From positions 1-50,538 of the forward strand of contig ML976772.1 of assembly GCA_010015655.1 (NCBI GenBank): 50,538 bases of DNA, in the 5' to 3' direction. Origin of the DNA: Bimuria novae-zelandiae CBS 107.79. Taxonomy: Eukaryota; Ascomycota; Dothideomycetes; Pleosporales; Didymosphaeriaceae. Under the pieces are notes generated by a model that saw nothing but the letters and a program-made list of their open reading frames with translations, had not been told where the DNA came from and did no database searches. A program made the position numbers and the translations under genes. Of this stretch, positions 1 to 12,549 are shown one piece after another (position 1 is the stretch's first letter; every line of letters starts with the position of its first letter).

Positions 1-324
1 GATCCGAAATAGGTCCGAATCGGATTCGTAGTTCCCCATCGGTCTGATAGATCCGAAATTGGTCCGATACGGATGAGTGTCGGTTTTCGGATGATCTCGA
101 ATCCTGTCTTGACTGGCCAAGGGTTCTCGTGTCGACGAGCGATTGTTCCTGTTACAAGGTCAAGATTCGAAATTTAGACTAGATTTCTTGCTGCTAAAAA
201 TATCGTCCCAGCAATGTCCTCGCTTTCCGGTCCCCCTACACCAGCCCTTCACACGCACCACCGCCGCCCCGATATTTTCAGGAGGAAGCAAAAAAGAGCA
301 AAAGAAAACGCTTTTGTCTCAAAC
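1..324. other. intergenic, with an imperfect direct repeat
   Basis: No gene is recognised. Bases 1-26 and 50-74 are two imperfect copies of a GATCCGAAAT-type unit with GGTCCGA inside, so a tandem repeat may continue beyond the left edge. A short A-rich run at about 288-310 lies just past the 3' end of the minus-strand tRNA and would read as a T-run in its transcript, suiting RNA polymerase III termination. Confidence 0.5.
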
Positions 325-403
325 TGCATCAGCCGGGAGTCGAACCCGAACCAATTGCTGAACGTGATGGAAGGCAATTATCCTACCGTTGGACCACTGA
401 TGC
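325..403 (-). tRNA. tRNA-Gly (anticodon UCC) with an 8-nt intron
   Basis: The minus strand folds into a full cloverleaf. The acceptor stem is GCATCAG/CTGATGC with discriminator A, the D-stem is GTCC/GGAT, the anticodon stem is ATTGC/GCAAT, and the T-stem is TCGGG/CCCGG closing a TTCGACT loop. The anticodon loop is 15 nt instead of 7. Placing the intron at the usual eukaryotic site after position 37 leaves the loop CTTCCAA and anticodon TCC, decoding GGA glycine codons, with an 8-nt intron. The mature length is 71 nt without CCA, normal for tRNA-Gly. T-rich DNA follows the 3' end on the transcribed strand. I am confident of the gene; the exact intron bases are inferred from the canonical position. 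Confidence 0.9.
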
Positions 404-1393
404 GATGTATTTTTGATGAATTGGAGTCAAATACAAAAATATATATTCATTAAAAATAGTATCCCGATCAGTGAAAAGAGCGATAGGCAGCCCGGGTGTA
501 TATATTAAAGGTGTGTAACAATTTTGTGGGTGTTTGTGCGCGGGGTTGGTGCCGTTAGCGAGACCCTGGCGGATTCTAGGTGAGGTCGACTGCCAGAAAT
601 GAAGATAGCAGATTATTGGGAAGGTTCGACTCTTGGAATTTTCTAAGGCATTGGGAAGATATAGGCATGATGTATTTATTCTATTTACACTGTTTCTTTG
701 GGGAGGATGAAAGGTCTATTACTGGAATGCGGTAGTTGGGTTCAATCACTTGTTTACAGCACACGCGCTGTTGGCTCAGTCTTATAAGCTCATAGACTCG
801 GGTGCTGTACTCAGCGGCGCATGTAGTATTGTGCGAGCGTAGCATGGGGTAAGAAGTTCTGTGATATAGTGCAAAGCTCTCTGCGGATGCCGCAACCTGT
901 CAACGTACTCCAGGTGGGAGCAATGCACTGTGTACCCCTCAACACCAGCGTCACTAAAATACATGAGATTCAAAGCAGAGTCTAGCAGAACGCGTATGTA
1001 TTTCCATCGAGTGACTGCATCATGCACATCATTACCAGCGTCTACCTATGACAGTTAAGCCGTCCATCATATGCCCGCCATGCACGCTATGCCGCTCCCT
1101 ACTGCGAAAATGGGGAAGGAAAACCGACTAAGCAAAAGCTATGCCGGTGAATCAATAAAGCAGGATCAAAACCGCAACGCCAGACCATCAGACCTCCGAA
1201 TTCATCACTGCTAACCCCCTGCTGTGCGGATACGGCCATGTGCGGGAGAGTGTAGCGGCGTGGCGATTGTCTCTACCGATTGTCGCAAGAGATGTAAAGT
1301 ACTTGTGACATGTTGACACATGAAACGACTCACATGAAATCATCACTGGTTCCTGTTAGTAATTTATGCGAAGAGAACACTGGCCGAAGTAAC
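404..1393. other. intergenic stretch, no gene recognised
   Basis: This stretch lies between the tRNA and the 3' end of the eIF3j gene. A minus-strand open frame of about 80 codons (782-1027) shows no recognisable domain. I see no RNA gene or repeat here. The right end should contain the eIF3j 3' UTR. Confidence 0.4.
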
Positions 1394-2370
1394 TCACTCC
1401 TCAAAGTCGTCATCGTATGTGTTAGTGTCCGCCTTGTAGCTCACGTCGCGTGTGGCAACCAGACTGGTCTTTGTCTTCGCAGCCTTGCTCTTCTTGCCGC
1501 CCTTCTCGGCGGCCTTCTCCTCCTTCATCTTCTCGTTGCTCAGGGTGGTCAGACCGCTCGCAATCTTCTTGATCTGCTCGCTGGGCAGGTCCTTGGCGAT
1601 CTGCTTGGTGAACTCCTGAAGGAAGAGCGAGTACTGCGCCTTCTTATGGTTGTTGCCAATCAGTGGCACCAGCGTCTCCCGCAGTTTGGTGAACTGGTCC
1701 TTGGTCTGGGGGTTGAAGATCTTCAGCGAGCTGAGATCGATGATATTGTTCGGGTCGCTGTCGTCTGCGAGGGTGACTGCCTTGGCGCCTGCGGTACGCT
1801 GCTTGGAGCCAACACTGAGGCCTGCACCGCCGAAGAGGTCCTCAGCGTGCGCAAGATCAGCATCCTGTTCGGTTTTCCGTAACCGGGCGCGACGTGTGGC
1901 TTCGTCCTCTTCCTCATCGGAAGACTCATCTTCTTCGGCCAGTCTCCTGCGCATGTTCTCCTCTTGCTTCTCCTTGATGCGCTGCGATTTCGACTTGTGG
2001 TTTGCCTTCGCTTCGGCCTCCGCTTTCGCCTTGGCCTCGGCGGCCTTCTTCGCCTTCTCGCGCTCGACTTCTGAATCTTCGGCGGCATCCCATGATTCTA
2101 GCACCTGTATAGTACTGTCAGCCCAGCGTTTCGTGGCGGAATAGGCCAGCCTGGGGTTTCGCATACGTCGTCGTCTTCCTCCTCGTCGTCGAACTTGCCA
2201 CGGCGGAGGGCGGGAGCGGGTGGAGAAGTAGGAGGCGTGCTATCCTCCTCTTCGTCATCTGTGAAGCACGGTGTCAATTATTGTTCTCCATATACGGCTG
2301 CGAATATCTGGCCTGACTCGCAGCCGGACAAGGATCGTGGATATGACGTACCCCACTTGCTAGGAGGCAT
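1394..2370 (-). CDS. HCR1: eukaryotic translation initiation factor 3 subunit j (eIF3j/Hcr1)
   Basis: eIF3j is a loosely bound eIF3 subunit that sits near the 40S decoding site and helps recruit eIF3 and mRNA and recycle ribosomes. Three exons are read: 2352-2370, 2167-2258 and 1394-2104. The introns (2259-2351, 2105-2166) have GTACGT and GTATGC donors, CAG acceptors, and in the second a GCTGAC branch site. The 273-aa product starts MPPSKWDDEEED and continues with the acidic, proline-containing stretch and the VLESWD motif typical of the family. A long Lys/Glu/Ala-rich coiled coil follows (about residues 50-105), then the NIIDLSSLKIFNPQTKDQF region and an acidic end DDDFEE. Length and architecture match fungal eIF3j. 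The first exon holds only six codons plus one base, so automated models may miss it. It is transcribed divergently from the clathrin gene. Confidence 0.93.
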
Positions 2371-3825
2371 GATTGCGATAGAGCTGTCGAGGATAGGAGC
2401 GGTGGTTTTTGCAGTGCGAGTATGCGCACACGGTGCAGGCGAGGTGGTACGGGATTTTGATTGTTGCCTGCGGGGTTGTGTGAGGAAGAGTAGAATTTGC
2501 GGCACTGAGGGACCGCGTCGCGGGACTGGTTGGGCTCGTGGGCGGGCTCGGCTCGGCGTCACTGCGTGCGGAAGTACCACGGTTGCTGCCCAATCAAACC
2601 CCAGTCGGCTGCACTATTTTGAGCGAGCAACAGCTGGGAATCGTTCGCAACGGTATGCACGAGCCTCTGAATTCTGTGTAGCAGTTGTTGCGCCTAGCAC
2701 TGTGTTGATGGCCTCGTGAACAAACGTAAGGTCAACTAATATATGGGTTTGTTATTGCAAAGGGTCAGCCCGCTTTTTTACCTTGGATTCGACTTGACGC
2801 CCAGCTTGCTTCACTGGATGTCCCGCAATAAAGTGGTCACATTTGCCTGAGGGGGAGCCTTAGTTTATTCGAGGAACAACGTACTGCACGTTATTCCATA
2901 TCGTACCGCCATTGTTCTTCCTTCTAGAGATGACGCAAGGTACAGGTACAACAAACTGCGGGACTCCTGGTTGCCTGTGATTTCAGAATGACTACAGATA
3001 CACAGAGAGATTGATAACACGGACATACATTTTTATGCTCTTTACAATGGTACAGAGATAAAAAGGATATAAATATGCCCTGTGTTTTGCGATATCGGGT
3101 CTGTCCTGTTCTTATTGAGTACCTTAAGTACATTCCATCTGCCAATGACTGGCTATGTTTGGTGATTATAATAATCAGTACATACATGCCGGGGAGGGCA
3201 CATATGATATGATCACGTTTGTTTTCGACTCTAGGTGAGGTGTTTGTGGAGAGATCGCTCCGGGCTTTACGCAGCTAGAAGCACTGCGAGTCTGCTCTGA
3301 CACGTGAATTTGTTTAATTAAAAAAGAAAAGCCCCAATTCGATTTGTGCACAAGATGATTGGGAAAACATGTACACCAAAAATCATACATGTTACTGTTG
3401 TCAGCAAAACGTCCATGATCCGTGGCGGTGATATTACATTTCCCAGGTCCTAGGTTATACAACCGTTTGCGTGAGGATTCGCATACCGTTGGTAAAATTT
3501 CATTAGTGAAGGTAAGAGACGAAACCATGCATGCGACGTGTCGTGGGAGGTGCGTTTGCGGAGTTGTCAGCTCGGACCCCAAGCCAAGCCTAGCTCCTTC
3601 CCAGCTTAGATAATAGAACACCTTGTCGTGAGCGCTCCTTTACTTCCAAGGTTCGAAAACACATCTCCACGACTGTATCCCGCACGATCCCCACATTCCC
3701 TCTTTTCCTATTACGCGCATCTGGCGTCCTGTTTCTGGGTCTAATTGTGCCTTTCTCCTTCGATACCCCCCGTTAGCCGTCTGCTCTCTCACCCCGAGTG
3801 AGCTTAGAGCTGTTCTGGCGCAAAC
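2371..3825. other. divergent intergenic region between eIF3j and clathrin heavy chain
   Basis: This 1.45-kb stretch should hold both promoters. Open frames on both strands (for example 2195-2719 plus and 3175-3621 minus) have no recognisable domains or splice structure and are taken as chance. The last 180 bases before the clathrin ATG are pyrimidine-rich on the plus strand, a common trait of fungal core promoters. I see no RNA gene. Confidence 0.4.
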
Positions 3826-6800
3826 ATGTCCCGACCTATCCCGCTGCATGTAACGCAGCCGACGCTGGTGAGCTTGCTGTCCTCTTCATATACGAGCAAA
3901 GATGCTAACAATTGACTGCGTAGCTCACAAACCTAAACATCCTCGTACGTCTGCCCGCGGCAGGCACCGAACGCGCCGGACGCGAAACGTCAACAAGCTA
4001 ACAAACTACACAGCCGGCATCAATATCATGGCAGAACTGTGTACGTACCCATTACTGAAGCTCCCATATGTCAAGCAAAACGACTAATGCGCGGTAGACG
4101 CTCGAGTCAGACAAGTACGTCTGCGTGCGCCAGCAGAACAACGAAGCGAACACGCCCGCCGAGACTGTCATCATCGACCTCAAGAACACGAACAATGTCA
4201 TCCGGCGGCCGATTCGTGCTGACAGCGCCATCATGCACTTGACAGAGCCCATCATAGCTCTCAAGGCGCAAGGGAAGACGTTGCAGCTCTTCAATCTGGA
4301 GACCAAGCAGCGCCTGCAGACGTATACCCACCACGAGGATATCCAGTTCTGGCGGTGGATTAGCCAGACTACCCTGGCGCTCGTCAGCACAAAGTCAGTG
4401 TACCATTGGGATGTCCTCGATGGCAGCAGCCCGCCGACGCCGCGCAAGATCTTTGATCGCCAGGAACAGCTGGAGGTATGATGTATGCAAACATGGACAC
4501 GAAAGTTGTCTAACGTTGACAGAACAACCAAATCATCAACTACGTCACTAACGATGACGAGAGCTGGTCATGTTTGGTTGGAATTGCGTCGCACCCGACC
4601 GGAGGCATCCGCGGTAACATGCAGTTGTTCTCCAAGGCGCGAAACGTCAGCCAGCCTCTTGAAGGCCATGCTGCTACTTTCGGCACGCTCCGTCTTGATG
4701 GCGCGAGCTCTGACACGAAGCTCTTTGCATTCGCTGTCAAGTCGACCACCGGAGAGGCCAAGATCAACATTGTCGAGGTGGACCATAATACCGCGAATCC
4801 CGCTTTCCCGAAGCGCCTGATCCCGATCCACTGGCCTGCGGAGGGTACTGGTGATTTCCCTCTTGGTATCCATATCGCGCACAAGTACAGCATCTTGATT
4901 GTGGTAACAAAGTTTGGTTTCATCCACTTGCACGATCTCGAGACGGGTACCGCGCTTTTCCTCAACCGGATATCAGAGGAGACGGTGTTCACAACTGCGC
5001 GCGACGACGACGGCAAAGGTGTCGTGGTGATCAACAAGCGCGGACAAGTTCTCCACACCACCATACGTGAAGATGCGCTCATTCCGTACATCATGGAGAA
5101 CCCGGCATGCTCAGAAATTGCCTACAAACTTGCGTCAAAGGGCGGTCTTCCCGGCGCTGACAACCTGTACCAGCAACGGTTCGAGACTCTGATGAACCAG
5201 GCTAACTACACTGAAGCTGCGAAAGTAGCCGCCAACTCGCCGCGCGGGTTCCTTCGTACTCCCCAGACGATCAACCGGTTACGACAGATCCCCGCACAAC
5301 CTGGTCAGATCACCGTGCTCCTGCAGTACTTTGGCCAGTTGCTTGACAAGGGTGGTTTGAACAAGGACGAGACGCTCGAGTTGGCGCGACCTGTATTCGC
5401 ACAAGGCCGAAAGCACTTGATTGAGAAGTGGCAAAAGGAAGGAAAGCTACACTGTTCTGAAGAGCTTGGAGATCTGGCCAAACCGCATGATCTGAATCTT
5501 GCGCTCGCAATCTACAAGGAGGCTAATGTCCCTCAAAAGACTGTCGCCGCTCTCGCAGAGCTGGGTCACTTCGACTTGATCTTGCAGTACTGCCAATCAG
5601 TCGGATACAACCCAGACTACAATGTTCTGCTCCAACACATTGTGAGAGCCAACGCTGAGAAAGCCGTCGAGTTCGCACAGAGCCTCGCCAAACATGAAGG
5701 TGGCCCGCTCATCAGTATTGATCGTGTTGTCGACATATTCCAGTCTCAGGGTATGATTCAGCAAGCAACCGCGTTCTTGCTCGATGTGCTCTCAAACAAC
5801 TTACCCGAAGAGGGCCATCTACAAACGAAACTCCTCGAGATGAACTTGCTCAACGCGCCCCAGGTGGCGGACGCCATCCTCGGAAACGAGATGTTCTCCC
5901 ACTACGACAAGGCCAGGATCGCTACACTATGCGAACAGGCCGGTCTCCTCACTCGTGCATTGGAGCACACAGACGACACTACGGCTATCAAGCGCATGAT
6001 CGTCCACACCGATAGGATCCCGGAAGAGTGGCTGATCACCTATTTCGGTCAGCTGACAGTTGAGCTTTCTCTGGAGTGCCTGGACCACATGCTCACCACC
6101 AACATTCGACAAAACCTTCAGGCTGTGATCCGTATCGCCCAGAAATACTGCGACCTTCTCGGGGCTACTAGAATCATTGACCTCTTCGAGAAGCACCGCA
6201 CTGCTGAGGGTCTCTACTTCTTCTTGGGTTCTATTGTGAACGTCAGCGAAGATCCCGATGTTGTCTTCAAGTACATTGAGGCTGCTACGACCATGGGCCA
6301 GCTCAATGAAGTCGAGCGCATCTGCCGTGAAAACAACTATTACAATGCCGAGAAGGTGAAGAACTTCTTGAAGGAAGCCAATCTTACGGAGCAACTACCT
6401 CTGATCATCGTTTGCGACCGGTTCAACTTCATCCATGACTTGGTTCTCTATCTGTACAAGAAGCAGCAGTTTAAGTCAATAGAGGTGTATGTACAGCGCG
6501 TCAATCCAGCCAGGACTCCCGCCGTCATTGGTGGACTGCTGGACGTCGACTGCGAGGAGAGTATCGTCAAGGGGCTGCTCGCTTCCGTAACACCCTCATC
6601 CATTCCCATCGACGAGTTGGTCGCAGAGGTTGAATCCCGTAACCGATTAAAGCTTCTCTTGCCTTTCCTAGAGCACACTCTCGCTGAAGGCAACCAACAG
6701 CAAGCTGTCTTCAATGCTTTGGCCAAGATCTACATTGACAGCAATAACAACCCTGAGAAGTTTTTGCAAGAAAACAACCAGTATGATACTCTGGTTGTTG

Positions 6801-9339
6801 GCAAATACTGCGAGAAGCGCGACCCGAATCTGGCTTTCATTGCCTACAGCAAGGGCCAGAACGATCTCGAGCTGATCAATGTTACCAACGAGAACTCCAT
6901 GTTCAAGGCGCAAGCCCGTTATCTCCTTGAGCGTGCCGACTCTGAGGTATGGGACTACGTGCTCAGCCCCAACAACATGCACCGTCGTTCTTTGGTCGAC
7001 CAGGTTACCTCCACTGCGGTACCGGAGGCGCAAGACCCAGAGAAGGTATCAGTGGCTGTAAAGGCATTCATCACCGGCGACATGCCTGCCGAATTGATTG
7101 ATCTGCTCGAGAAGATCATCCTGGAGCCGTCGACCTTCTCCGACAATCCTTCGCTTCAGAACCTCCTCATGCTCACGGCTGCGAAGTCTGACCGTAGTCG
7201 TATGATGGGCTACATCCACCAGCTCGAGAACTACACCCCCGAAGACATTGCTCAGCAATGTATCGAGGTCGGCATGTATGAGGAAGCGTTCGAGATCCAT
7301 AAGAAGCACGAGCAGCACGTTCATGCCGTAAACGTCCTCATTGACTATATTGTCAGCATTGATCGTGCGCAAGAATATGCGGAACGCGTGGAGATCCCCG
7401 AGGTCTGGAGTCGAGTAGCTAAGGCTCAGCTTGACGGACTTCGTGTCACGGATTCCATCGACTCGTACATTCGGGCGGGCGATGCGTCCAACTTCTTGGA
7501 AGTCATCGAAATTGCCACCCATGCTGGCAAGGATGAGGATCTCATCAAGTTCTTGAGGATGGCACGCAAGACGGTCCGCGAAGTCCCTATCGATACAGCG
7601 TTGGCTTTCTGCTATGCTCGTACCAATCAGCTTCCCGAGCTGGAGGACTTCCTCCGCGCTACCAACGTCGCTGATGTAGAGGCTTCTGGTGACAAGGCGT
7701 ACGAAGAGGGCTACCACGAGGCTGCTAAGATCTTCTACACCAGCATCTCAAATTGGGCCAAGCTCGCCACCACTCTCGTCCACCTTGAAGACTACCAGGC
7801 TGCTGTTGAGTGCGCCCGCAAGGCAAACAGCATCAAGGTCTGGCGCCAAGTCAATGAAGCCTGTGTGGCTAAGAAGGAGTTCCGTCTTGCTCAGATTTGC
7901 GGCTTGAACCTCGTTGTTCATGCTGAAGAGCTGACTGATCTTGTCAAGCAGTATGAGCGCAATGGCTATTTTGATGAACTCATCGCCGTGTTAGAAGCTG
8001 CTCTCGGTCTTGAACGCGGTAAGTCCAAATTTCCTTATTCCCTAAGCACAATCGAGGTCACATAAAGAGGGCCGCGGAGGCGAGCGCCCAGTTCCCTCAA
8101 ACCTGGATCTGCATCGTAATCCAAGTACATCCCGGCTCCTCTAGGCTCTTCCTGGACTTCTACTTTCCCTCTCTTCAGTCAGTATGCTAATTTTTACCCA
8201 AAGCACATATGGGAATTTTCACCGAGTTGGGTATCGCCCTTACCAAGTATCATTCCGAGCGCGTCATGGAGCATCTCCGCCTGTTTTGGAGTAGAATTAA
8301 TATTCCGAAGCTTATTCGAGCTACCGAGGAGGCTCATTTGTGGCCTGAGCTGATCTTCCTGTATGTGCATTATGACGAATGGGACAACGCTGCTCTCGCC
8401 ATGATGGAGCGTGCAGCCGACGCTTGGGAGCACCAATCCTTCAAGGATACCATCACCAAGGCTTCCAACGTCGAGATCTACTACCGCGCGCTTGGTTTCT
8501 ACCTGGAGGAACAGCCAACTCTCCTGACCGATCTTCTGCAAGCGCTCACCGCTCGCATTGATGTCAACCGTGTGGTCCGCATGTTCGTCAAGTCGGACAA
8601 CATACCTCTGATTAAGCCTTTCCTGCTCAGCGTGCAGGGTCAGAACAAGCGCGAGGTCAACAATGCTTTGAACGATCTATTGATCGAAGAGGAGGACTAC
8701 AAGACGCTACGCGACTCTGTCAATAACTACGACAACTACGATGCTATGGACCTTGCCCAGCGTCTCGAACGACACGACCTGGTCTTCTTCCGCCAAATTG
8801 CCGCCAACATCTACCGCAAGAACAAGCGGTGGGAGAAGTCAATTACCCTTTCCAAGCAGGACAAGCTGTTCAAGGACGCCATCGAGACCGCCGCGATGTC
8901 TGGCAAGACTGATGTGGTCGAGGATCTACTCCGCTACTTTGTCGACATCGGCAGCCGCGAGTGCTACGTGGGCATGCTCTACGCATGCTACGATCTCATC
9001 CGCCCGGATGTCATTCTCGAGATCTCGTGGCGCAACAACCTTAGCGACTTCACCATGGTATGTATCCTCTGTGTCCCTCTACAGATGGCGCTAATCTTCC
9101 TACAGCCGTACATGATCAACTTCCTCTCCCAGCAAGCAGCAACGATCGAGCTTCTCAAGAAGGAGAACGAGGAGCGCAAGGCCCGTGAGGCGTCTCAGCA
9201 GAAGAAGGAGGAGGATACGCCCATCCTTGGTTCCCGCCTCATGCTCACCCAAGGCCCCATTGGCTCTGCTCCCTCGCCCGGCCCGTACCAGCAGCCCAAC
9301 GGCATCGCCCCGCAACCCACGGGCTTCCGAGGCTTCTAA
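3826..9339 (+). CDS. CHC1: clathrin heavy chain
   Basis: Clathrin heavy chain forms the triskelion legs of coated vesicles in endocytosis and trans-Golgi/endosome traffic. Seven exons are read: 3826-3867, 3924-3944, 4014-4040, 4098-4475, 4523-8018, 8204-9057 and 9106-9339, giving 1683 aa, the usual family size. The first three exons are tiny (14, 7 and 9 codons) and together spell the conserved start LTNLNILPASISW followed by TLESDKYVCVRQ. The N-terminal beta-propeller covers roughly residues 1-330; the rest is the alpha-solenoid of clathrin repeats (for example ALAELGHFDLILQYCQSVGY and the AHMGIFTELGIALTKYH trimerisation-side repeat). The C-terminus has the conserved DFTMPYMINFLSQQ trimerisation segment and a Gly/Pro/Gln-rich tail ending GFRGF. 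Introns have GT donors and AG acceptors; the fifth (8019-8203) is long at 185 nt. All phases agree. No lesion is seen. Confidence 0.97.
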
Positions 9340-11570
9340 TCTTGTCCCTACGTTCTGATATGATGTCCGGGTAATATTCTGACGGCATGGCTTGGCTTCT
9401 TTCATCTACATAGTTTGATGTTTGGGCGGGGAATGCAAACGCTAGCTTGGTGTGGGTGCATATGCGGGTCTTTTTGGGAGCGATATGTATTTTACATGGC
9501 GTTTTTGGGGCTGAATGGGCTTCGGTGCATGGCATTTCTGAATGTGGTGCGCTGGGGCTGGCTGGCTGGTTGGATGATTGTATTCTAGAGGTGAAATAAT
9601 TGGTTGCCGTGCGTTCTACGAATTTGTCCCCAATGTTGAGTTATACCACGTGCATGTTTCGCTATCTAGGTAAATTCTGGAGATGGTACGGGAGCGTAAG
9701 TCGTCGTTACAAGGGCGTCTGCTATCAGCACGCCAGGGGGTTCACTTTCGGGAATGCCATTCGGATTCAGAGAAGTGTATCTGATGGCTTGTCGCATGAA
9801 CCCTGGTCTGGTTGTTTTCCAGTCTCTAGTCTCTCGTGTGAAGCAGAATATCAGCCGTTGTACCATTCATCCTAGGGTAACACACTAACTTTTACCTCTG
9901 GTCCTTGTAACCAATCCTCAACGTTTAGCAGGTGCTAAGTCTACTAGACCCATCCAGCAGTCCACTCGCTCATGTCTTGACTACAATCTCCGAGCCAAGG
10001 TCTTCCTCAACGCATCGTTCTCCCGCGGGAGCATCGCTGTTCCTGCCGCGGGAACGTTGCCGAGCTGAGAAGCTGCCACCTACCCCACCCAGCGCAAGCT
10101 TTACAGGAACATTGGGGGGTTATTCCAATGTCTGGCTCCGTCTTGGGAAAATGTGTGGTTACAACTGGCGATACATGTAGAGTAGGACGCGGGTCCGGTC
10201 AGTAACGTGCTTTACGATGAGGGTAAGATGAGTAAAGTAGGAGATGGGGTGATGAGTGTGTGCGCGTCGGAAGTGTGAGTATATACAGGCATGGGCAGAG
10301 TGTATGCGTAGTATATATATTATATGTGGTGTGTGGACTGTAGCGAGGGTGTAGCTCTGCCAAGATATAAACATGGTATTATCAGCTGAGAGCTCGGCCG
10401 TACTGCTGCGAGACGCATAGTGCAGAGACTACCTTTCAAGAATACTAAACTGTTTGAAGTGCTAGCTCCGAAAGTTGGTTTGCACGGGTAGATAGCTATA
10501 CGCATGCTGTGAAATAGGTTAGAATAGTATGTTTGCAATGTAGGCTGTAAAGTAGCTGGTGGGTATGAGAAAGACTGAACTCGGCGTGGTGTTATTGGGG
10601 GATTGGTAGAAGTAGACGTTCTGGAACGTTATTAAAGGATTGGGGAGCTGTTGTACTTGTGAGTTCTAGGACACTTTGTCCGCTAGGGACACGCTTGTAA
10701 AATGTGTAACGCGTTTTCTTCAGCTAGAGTACGTATGCTATTCTATGCGTAGATTCGAAAGTAAATCAGGTTGATGATCGATGCTTTTAGGCGTTGACGA
10801 CATTTCCACTGTATAGAGTGATGATAGAGTTGCAGATATTTTTAGTTGAAATGCGCATTCGAGCGGGTTGCCTCGCTGTGTTTGACGGCCTTGAATGCAT
10901 GTTACTGTTCCTGATAAGCAGACTATCGATTGAAGAAAATATTCGGAGATCATAACGAGAACGAAGTTCAACGAAGGGGTCCATTTGGTACAGCGGGGCA
11001 GCTCAACAAGAACGCTGACTTGGCACTGCTTCAGACAAATCCATGGATGATGGGCCAAAAGTTGCATATGCGAAGCAGATCCGAGTCAGTGGCTCTGTCT
11101 TGTCAGTAGTATCTCTTGGATGTCTCTAGATTGTGATATGTGGGGTGCGCGTTTTAAGCCACCTGCAGAAGATCTCCGCCAAGATCGGCTCGGCGACTTG
11201 GTAGTGCTGGAGAGCCTCAAGACGCCGCTCGTGCTCGATAGTGAGGCAGGAACGGAATGGAAACCTTAACCTTGTTCCAGAGAGACGCGTATGCAGATCC
11301 TGATAAGTGAGAATTCCATTGTTTCAGCGATGATCTGCGCGTTTCGTGACGCATCTTGAAAGTTGAACGTATGCGCAGGTTCGGAAGTCTCTCTACTCGA
11401 GTAATTCGATTCGATGCGTGCCTGGCCTGGATGCATCGGTATGAGGAGACCCACAGACACGATCCGGGGGCTGCGGGCGACTGATTTACGTGTTTGCTGG
11501 GCTGGACCCTGCCCTAGGGGTTTTGTCGGCCGGCAGCCACGCTGTGGTTCTTAGAGTCCTGCAGGGCGTC

Positions 11571-11616
11571 GAAGCTCAACGCTCGAGAGAAGCTCAACGC
11601 TCGAGAGAAGCTCGTG
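11571..11616. repeat. 18-bp tandem repeat, 2.5 copies
   Basis: The unit GAAGCTCAACGCTCGAGA occurs at 11571-11588 and 11589-11606, followed by a partial third copy (GAAGCTCG). Each full copy carries a CTCGAG hexamer. No function is evident. Confidence 0.85.
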
Positions 11617-12433
11617 AACCATGGTTTCACCGAATCGTGCCCCGTTCAGTTCGTAATGAGTGGACGGCCCAGGGTTGTCTGGGATTGTATAGATCATGGA
11701 ATGCTCAAAGAAAACGGACCGGAGAAAGATAATGCGCGATGCCTCAAAAGGTCATCACATCACTGCGCGTCCGTTCTTCGGCTATCTGGGAGGTGTAGCG
11801 GGTGAAGATGCCCAGCACATCATGCGACGGCCAGCCGAAGCAAAGCGCATCCGCTGTTCCGCGGTGCCGAGATAACTAGGTAGAAGCATGATCCGCGGAA
11901 AATAGCAGGCAATGTGCAGTGGTCTATCTGGGGAGGCACGGAGGCCTCGGGGTAGAACAGCGCGGGCCTGGCGGTGAGCACGCGGGAGTCTGGAGACTGT
12001 ATGATGCACATGGGCGAGCAGAGCCTGCTGGCTAGGCACTCGTTTGAGAGCCCGCGGCGGCGTGGGGGGCGTTTCGCTTGACCTTCGGGCTTGGGTGTGC
12101 AATAAGTGTTAGCAAGTTGTTTCGCGAGGTGAGGCGGAGGACGAGCATTCTTCTGCGACGCATGGGGGACGCGGGGAGTGGAGCGCGACGGCGTTATCGA
12201 CAAGCGCAAAAGGTTGGATGGAGGGGCAGCAAGGAGCTCTAGCCTGCAGTCAGCCCGTGCACCAGTTCTGTTGCTTTTGCTGGCCCGCAAAGTGGACGAG
12301 GGCGCCGTCACCAGCGTTGAACGGGTTTGGTGTTGGTCTTGTTGGCTTCAGGCTGTCCAATTGCACTCCCTCTGACCCTACACGCCGGCGCGGGCTTCTT
12401 TCATTGCTGCTTTGATACTTTGGGCCGACCCAC

Positions 12434-12549
12434 TATATATCACATCACTCCCGCGGCCACAACCCACCCGACCAATTCCTCTCTCCTTCACCCATTTCCC
12501 TCCCATTTCCCCCTCCTCTCCACCATCCGTCACATCACAGTCGCCCGCC
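12434..12549 (+). promoter_or_regulatory. core promoter and 5' UTR of pyruvate carboxylase
   Basis: A TATATAT box lies at 12434-12440, about 110 bases before the start codon. It is followed by a strongly pyrimidine-rich tract (about 12465-12545) with few purines, the arrangement common in highly expressed fungal genes. The start is ATG at 12550 in the context CCCGCCATGACT. The TATA box and CT tract are seen; their use as the promoter is inferred. Confidence 0.6.

Larger units (their letters stand above)
9340..12549. other. 3.2-kb intergenic region upstream of pyruvate carboxylase
   Basis: No gene can be supported. Short frames on both strands lack domains. About 10000-10110 (minus) has a short peptide-like frame with good codon use but no start or upstream exon. 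Bases 10250-10340 are rich in TA steps and GT repeats. Bases 11571-11606 hold an exact tandem repeat of an 18-bp unit, with a partial third copy. Confidence 0.4.

Noticed and set aside
1310..1882. 190-codon plus-strand frame with Leu-rich sequence
   Set aside because: It is the antisense shadow of the eIF3j coiled-coil region.
2195..2719. 174-codon plus-strand frame upstream of eIF3j
   Set aside because: It overlaps the eIF3j first exons on the opposite strand, has no recognisable domain and no splice or start support.
8019..8203. Clathrin 185-nt intron as a third introner-like copy
   Set aside because: It shares neither the GCTGAAAGTCGG core nor the hairpin arms of the two PYC introns.
10000..10110. 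Minus-strand peptide ending in a leucine-zipper-like RENDALRKTLARRL
   Set aside because: Codon use is good, but there is no upstream exon, start codon or basic region, so a bZIP gene cannot be supported.
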